A DNA stretch of 64,000 bases from Sphingobium sp. KCTC 72723 (GTDB lineage Bacteria; Pseudomonadota; Alphaproteobacteria; Sphingomonadales; Sphingomonadaceae), in the NCBI RefSeq assembly GCF_014280435.1, contig NZ_CP060388.1, positions 2,865,501-2,929,500 of the forward strand, written 5' to 3'. A model generated the notes under the pieces. That model saw nothing but the letters and a program-made list of their open reading frames with translations. It was not told where the DNA came from and did no database searches. Shown here one piece after another: positions 60,028 through 64,000 of the stretch (the first letter of the stretch is position 1; every line of letters starts with the position of its first letter). Position numbers and translations under genes: made by a program.

Positions 60028-60777
60028 ATGAAAATGCGCGAACTGGAGGATCGGACCGGAGTCCATCGCGAAACGATCCGTGTCCTTCTGCGCGAAGGCT
60101 TGATCCCCGAACCTGCGCGCCCGCGCAAGACCGTCGCCGATTATGGCGATGAGCATGTGCAGGCTATTCTGGCGGTACGGCGGCTTCAGCGCGAAAACAG
60201 GCTGACGCTGGCGCAGATCAAGGCGCTCATCAGCGGGGAAGGGACCGACGGGCGGGTCGAAGCGAGCGCCTTCGATCAGCTGGAGCAACTTGTTGCGCAT
60301 CGTGTGGGAGTGGATGGTCCGCCGGTGATGATCGCGTCGCTGCTGGACCGTTATCCGCACGCTGCGGAAGATGCGCGCACGCTGGCACGGATTGGCATCC
60401 TCGACATCATCAAGACGGAGCAGGGCGACGCACTGAGCATCACCTGCGCCCAATTAATACGCATTTGGGGCGACATGCGCAAAGCGGGGTTCGACCAGCG
60501 GCTGGATTATACGCCCGAAATATTGGGATTTTACACCAAGGCGGCGGATTTCGTCGGGCGTTGGGAAGCGGCGACCTTCATGGAGCGTGTCGAAGGGCAT
60601 ATCGACGTCGATGAGGCCGCGACCATGGTGGAACATGCGTTGCCGCTGATGCTCGATTTTTTCGGCCTGTTGCGCCAGCGCGCCTTTTTTCACCATGTCG
60701 ATGCGATCCGCGCGGGGGCGGAAGCGGATATCCCCGATGACATGATCATGCCGCCGACGACGCGCCCCCAAGGCTGA
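60028..60777 (+). CDS. MerR-family transcriptional regulator
   Basis: A 249-residue regulator. The N-terminal MerR winged helix reads MRELEDRTGVHRETIRVLLR, EGLIPEPARPRKTVADYGDE and VQAILAVRRLQRENRLTLAQ (about 1-70). The long C-terminal domain (80-249) is helical and probably binds a hydrophobic effector (AADFVGRWEAATFMERVEG). It is followed by a strong terminator and then the P450/aldehyde dehydrogenase genes in the same direction, which it may control. Confidence 0.88.
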   Translation: MKMRELEDRTGVHRETIRVLLREGLIPEPARPRKTVADYGDEHVQAILAVRRLQRENRLTLAQIKALISGEGTDGRVEASAFDQLEQLVAHRVGVDGPPVMIASLLDRYPHAAEDARTLARIGILDIIKTEQGDALSITCAQLIRIWGDMRKAGFDQRLDYTPEILGFYTKAADFVGRWEAATFMERVEGHIDVDEAATMVEHALPLMLDFFGLLRQRAFFHHVDAIRAGAEADIPDDMIMPPTTRPQG

Positions 60778-60791
60778 TCCGCATGCGCAGA

Positions 60792-60830
60792 GCGGACCGG
60801 CATGGCAGTTGATCGCGGTCCGCCATTTTT
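60792..60830 (+). terminator. Rho-independent terminator after the MerR gene
   Basis: GCGGACCG pairs with CGGTCCGC (8 bp, 16-nt loop), followed by CATTTTT, 14 bp past the stop. The remaining 245 bp to the P450 ATG should hold its promoter. I see no gene there. Confidence 0.7.
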
Positions 60831-61075
60831 GCGAAACCATCCCTTCGGTCCGTGTTGCTGACCCTATTCAATCTTCGAGCCGCCATTCATTTTCGAGGAC
60901 GGCAGATGCTCGATTAACGCTGGAATTACGAGGAAAACCAGCATTTTCAGCCATAAAGAGCATGAATGGTCGGACCGATATTAGCGATTGACGAATCTTT
61001 CCTTCCGCAGTTACGTAGTGATTGTACGCAACAATCAAATCGCCACCAGGCAGCGTATCAGGAGAGGGTAGTTTC

Positions 61076-62377
61076 ATGGCGACTTTGCTGGATGCCGACG
61101 TGCGTCCCATCATCCCCGACGATATTGCGCGGATCGTCATCGCACCCAAAAGCTATACCGACGACGCAACCATCTATGGTGCGTTCAAATGGCTGCGCGA
61201 CAATATGCCGCTGGGGATTGCGCAAGTGCCCGGTTATGATCCGGTCTGGGTCGTCACCAAACATGCCGACATCAAGGAAGTGGAGCGCAACGGCAAGCTG
61301 TTCCACAATGCCGATCATAATCCCATATTGGTCGATCAGGCGTCAGACGCTTTCACGCGCGACATAAATGGCGGGTCGATCCGCATCTTGTCGTCGCTGA
61401 CCTATATGGATCCGCCCGAACATGCGTCCTACCGCACGCTGACGTCCAACTGGTTCCTGCCCGGCAAGATCAGCAAGCTAGAGGAGCAGATCCGGGTGCT
61501 GGCGCGCCAGTCGGTCGACAATCTGCTGAGTTTCGACAGGGAATGCGATTTCGTTCGCGACTTCGCGCTACATTATCCGCTGCGCGTCATCATGACACTG
61601 TTTGGCGTGCCGCCCGAGGACGAACCGCGTATGCTCAAGCTGACGCAGGAGTTTTTCGGTGTCCACGATCCCGAAGAACAGCGCCCCGAAATGGCGACCG
61701 ACCCGGTGGTGGCGGCGAAACAATGGGCTGCTTCGATCGAGGATTTCTATACCTATTTCGACAAGCTGAGCGCCGATCGTCGCGAAAACCCTACCGATGA
61801 TCTCCTCTCGCTGATCGCCAATTCACGAATCAACGGCGCGCCGATCCCGCGTGACGAAGCGAACGGCTATTATGTCGCCATCGCCACGGCCGGCCATGAC
61901 ACGACGTCATCGTCCACGGCGGGCGGCCTGCACGGCATGATGCTCTATCCCGAAAACTGGGCCAAGGTGAAGGCTGACCCGTCGCTCATCCCCGGCTTGG
62001 TGGACGAAGCGATCCGCTGGACCAGCCCGGTCAAGCATTTCATGCGCAATGCCACGGCCGACACGCAGGTGCGCGGCATGGACATTCGCGCGATGGAACG
62101 GCTGATGATCTGTTATCCGTCGGGCAACCGCGACGAGGCGGTCTTTGCCGATGCCGACCGTTTCGACATCACCCGGTCGCCCAACCCACACATCGCCTTT
62201 GGCTTTGGCCCGCATATGTGCCTGGGGCAACATCTGGCCAAGCTGGAGATGCGGATCCTGTTTGAGGAACTGCTGCCGCATCTCAAGTCGGTCGAGATGG
62301 CGGGTGTTCCGCGCATGGTCGAAACCAATTTCGTGGGCGGTTACAAGGCACTGCCGATCCGCTTCACCAAAAACTGA
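61076..62377 (+). CDS. Cytochrome P450 monooxygenase
   Basis: I start this 433-residue bacterial P450 at ATG 61076 because AGGAGAGG lies 8 bp upstream. The I-helix oxygen-activation motif AIATAGHDTTSSSTAGG, the ExxR helix in LVDEAIRWTSPVKHFMRNA and the haem loop FGFGPHMCLGQHLAKLE (Cys382 as thiolate ligand) are all intact. It is a soluble class I enzyme that needs ferredoxin and reductase from elsewhere. The HFMRNATAD stretch after ExxR resembles P450s acting on terpenoid or steroid-like substrates, so hydroxylation of such a compound is inferred. A terminator separates it from the dehydrogenase gene. Confidence 0.93.
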   Translation: MATLLDADVRPIIPDDIARIVIAPKSYTDDATIYGAFKWLRDNMPLGIAQVPGYDPVWVVTKHADIKEVERNGKLFHNADHNPILVDQASDAFTRDINGGSIRILSSLTYMDPPEHASYRTLTSNWFLPGKISKLEEQIRVLARQSVDNLLSFDRECDFVRDFALHYPLRVIMTLFGVPPEDEPRMLKLTQEFFGVHDPEEQRPEMATDPVVAAKQWAASIEDFYTYFDKLSADRRENPTDDLLSLIANSRINGAPIPRDEANGYYVAIATAGHDTTSSSTAGGLHGMMLYPENWAKVKADPSLIPGLVDEAIRWTSPVKHFMRNATADTQVRGMDIRAMERLMICYPSGNRDEAVFADADRFDITRSPNPHIAFGFGPHMCLGQHLAKLEMRILFEELLPHLKSVEMAGVPRMVETNFVGGYKALPIRFTKN

Positions 62378-62392
62378 ACCCTCTCCCCCTGG

Positions 62393-62425
62393 GCCGCGCC
62401 TTTAAAGGCGGGCGCGGCTTTTTCT
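62393..62425 (+). terminator. Rho-independent terminator after the P450 gene
   Basis: GCCGCGCC pairs with GGCGCGGC, with the inner CGCCTTTAAAGGCG also self-complementary, followed by TTTTTCTTTTT. It starts 15 bp after the P450 stop. Confidence 0.85.
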
Positions 62426-62448
62426 TTTTACGCCCGGAGATTGTTTCC

Positions 62449-63957
62449 ATGAACGCACCGACCACCATCGCCGCCGGACTGCATGGCGAAACGGGGCATG
62501 AAGTTCGCCTGCCGCCGCAGAAGATGCTGATTGGCGGAGCGTGGGAGGATGCCGGGGACGGTCGCACCATCGCGGTGGAGGATCCCGCGACCGGACGGAT
62601 ATTCGCCAGCGTTCCGGCGGGAACGGCCGCCGATGTCGATCGCGCCGTGACCAGCGCGCGCGCTGCCTTCGAATCTACGACATGGAGCCGGATGCGTCCG
62701 CTCGATCGTGGCAGGATCATTGAGGCGATCGCGCGCAAGATCGAGGATAATGCCCAGGAACTGGCGCTGCTGGAAAGCTATGACAATGGCAAGGCGGTAC
62801 ATCATGCCCTGGCCGTGGACGTGCCCGCCGCCGTCGACATTTTTCGCTACATGGCGGGCTGGGCGTCGAAAATCTATGGTCAGGTGAACCCCATTTCGGG
62901 CGATGGCCGCCAATATCACAGCTATTCGGTGCGCGAACCGATCGGCGTGGTGGGACAGATCGTACCGTGGAACTATCCGCTGGCCATGGCCGCGTGGAAG
63001 ATTGCGTCGGCGCTGGCGGCGGGTTGCACCATTGTGTTGAAGCCGTCCGAAGTCACCCCGTTGACCGCGCTGCGCCTCGCTGAACTGGCGCTGGAGGCGG
63101 GGCTACCCGAAGGCGTGCTGAACATCGTCACCGGCTATGGTCATGAGGCGGGACAGGCGCTGGTCGAACATCCCGGCATCGACAAGATCGCCTTCACCGG
63201 GTCGACCCGCGTGGGCAAGCAGATCGTCCAGACCTGCGCGAAGGATCTCAAGCGGGTTACGCTCGAACTGGGCGGTAAGTCGCCCTCGCTGATCTTTGCC
63301 GACGCGGACCTCGACAAGGCGGCGATCGGCGCGGCGCTCGCCATCTTCTTCAACAGCGGGCAGGTCTGCCTTGCTGCCTCGCGACTCTATGTCGAACGGT
63401 CGGTGTTCGACAAGGTGGTCGATGGCGTGGCGCAGGTCGCAAAGACCTTCAAACTGGGCCATGGGCGTGATCCCGACACGATGCTGGGGCCGCTGGTGTC
63501 GAAGATGCAGCAGGGCCGGGTGCTGGACTATATCGAACAGGGCAAGGCAAGCGGCGCGGAACTGGTGACGGGCGGCGGCACGGGCGATCGGGACGGCTAT
63601 TTCGTCGAGCCGACCATCTTTGCCAATCCCGATGCAAATGCCAGCATCGTGCGGGAGGAGATTTTCGGCCCGGTGCTGGTCGCGACGCCGTTCGACGATG
63701 TGAATGATGTGGTCCGGCAAGCCAACGACACCCGCTATGGCCTCGCGGCGAATATCTGGACCCGCGACCTGTCGCGCGCGCATCTGACCGCACGCAAATT
63801 GCAGGCCGGAACGGTGTGGATCAATACTCACGGCATGAACGATCCCTCTGCACCCTTTGGCGGGGTCAAGGAATCGGGCTGGGGTCGCGAAGTCGGTGAA
63901 GAAGGCGTCCTGCATTACACGGAAACCAAGACGGTTACCGCGCTGCTGGAGGAGTGA
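62449..63957 (+). CDS. NAD(P)-dependent aldehyde dehydrogenase
   Basis: A 502-residue ALDH with a standard N-terminus, the Rossmann segment IVPWNYPLAMAAWKIASALA, KPSEVTPLTALRLAEL, FTGSTRVGKQI, the catalytic Glu in VTLELGGKSPSLIFADAD and the nucleophilic Cys in FNSGQVCLAASRLYVERS, then EEIFGPVLV. The C-terminal region GVKESGWGREVGEEGVLHYT fits betaine/phenylacetaldehyde-type ALDHs. It likely oxidises an aldehyde derived from the P450 or a downstream alcohol. No clear ribosome site was seen except GGAG 8-10 bp upstream. The 43 bases after it to the window end hold no gene. Confidence 0.94.
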   Translation: MNAPTTIAAGLHGETGHEVRLPPQKMLIGGAWEDAGDGRTIAVEDPATGRIFASVPAGTAADVDRAVTSARAAFESTTWSRMRPLDRGRIIEAIARKIEDNAQELALLESYDNGKAVHHALAVDVPAAVDIFRYMAGWASKIYGQVNPISGDGRQYHSYSVREPIGVVGQIVPWNYPLAMAAWKIASALAAGCTIVLKPSEVTPLTALRLAELALEAGLPEGVLNIVTGYGHEAGQALVEHPGIDKIAFTGSTRVGKQIVQTCAKDLKRVTLELGGKSPSLIFADADLDKAAIGAALAIFFNSGQVCLAASRLYVERSVFDKVVDGVAQVAKTFKLGHGRDPDTMLGPLVSKMQQGRVLDYIEQGKASGAELVTGGGTGDRDGYFVEPTIFANPDANASIVREEIFGPVLVATPFDDVNDVVRQANDTRYGLAANIWTRDLSRAHLTARKLQAGTVWINTHGMNDPSAPFGGVKESGWGREVGEEGVLHYTETKTVTALLEE

Positions 63958-64000
63958 GCGCCGCACACCCGTGAACGAAGAAAAGCAAATAATAATTAAA

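Noticed and set aside
1..64000. tRNA, rRNA, CRISPR array, origin or partition genes
   Set aside because: I found no cloverleaf-like tRNA, no rRNA conserved core, no regularly spaced repeats with spacers and no rep/par genes; scanning by eye could miss a single tRNA.

Overview
The window looks like accessory DNA from a sphingomonad-type alphaproteobacterium (Sphingobium/Novosphingobium/Sphingopyxis-like). The grounds are the moderately GC-rich coding style, two TonB-dependent receptors, CoA-thioester and ring-cleavage-type catabolic genes, and a dense load of intact and broken insertion sequences. No rRNA, tRNA, CRISPR array or replication origin was seen. Taxonomy is inferred from gene style, not from a marker gene.

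Layout. (1) 0-11.5 kb: one forward catabolic operon with an HMG-CoA-synthase-like/DUF35 protein, thiolase, family III CoA-transferase, a long methylsuccinyl-CoA-dehydrogenase-like ACAD, a second ACAD, a FAS1-like hydratase, a third ACAD, a CitE-like lyase, a twice-frameshifted 2-keto-4-pentenoate hydratase and an SDR. CoA-transferase + hydratase + CitE resembles the itaconate/citramalyl-CoA module, so a branched C5 dicarboxylyl-CoA route to pyruvate and acetyl-CoA is my inference. (2) 11.5-17.1 kb: nested IS remnants (IS5, IS66 split by an intact IS21-type element, IS110, IS630, IS1634). (3) 17.2-37 kb: a second catabolic region with FAH-family hydrolase, broken RarD-type permease, TonB receptor, CoA-transferase/HpaI aldolase/HpaH hydratase operon, C-C bond hydrolase, flavin monooxygenase, EamA exporter, PrpE-like ligase, glutaryl-CoA dehydrogenase and an alpha/beta hydrolase. 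Three promoter regions here share a ~23-bp motif. (4) 37-44 kb: MCE protein, ABC1/UbiB kinase and MarR regulator, divergent from an Mla-type lipid transport operon (permease, ATPase, MCE protein, lipoprotein). (5) 44-47 kb: an IS5-family element beside a 1.8-kb IS with a passenger gene. (6) 47-54.3 kb: small envelope and stress genes. Three near-identical control modules (promoter, 21-codon mini-ORF apparently starting at the transcription start, terminator, second hairpin) precede a small tail-anchored membrane protein, rnk, and a paralogous membrane protein split by a second IS21-type element. (7) 54.3-56.9 kb: a nitrosative-stress cluster (DUF1971, globin, NsrR, HPP protein) with two good NsrR-like operators. 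(8) 57-64 kb: MFS transporter, truncated TonB receptor, IS3 fragment, MerR regulator, cytochrome P450 and aldehyde dehydrogenase.

How it fits together. TonB receptors, MFS and EamA carriers would move a hydrophobic or aromatic/terpenoid-type substrate and its intermediates. P450, flavin monooxygenase and aldehyde dehydrogenase would oxidise it. The C-C hydrolase, HpaH-type hydratase and HpaI-type aldolase would run a meta-cleavage-like lower pathway, and the CoA enzymes would take acids to central metabolites. Several catabolic genes are broken (hydratase, RarD, thioesterase, TonB receptor), so the island appears to be eroding. The least explained feature is the triplicated leader module at 48.7-51.2 kb.
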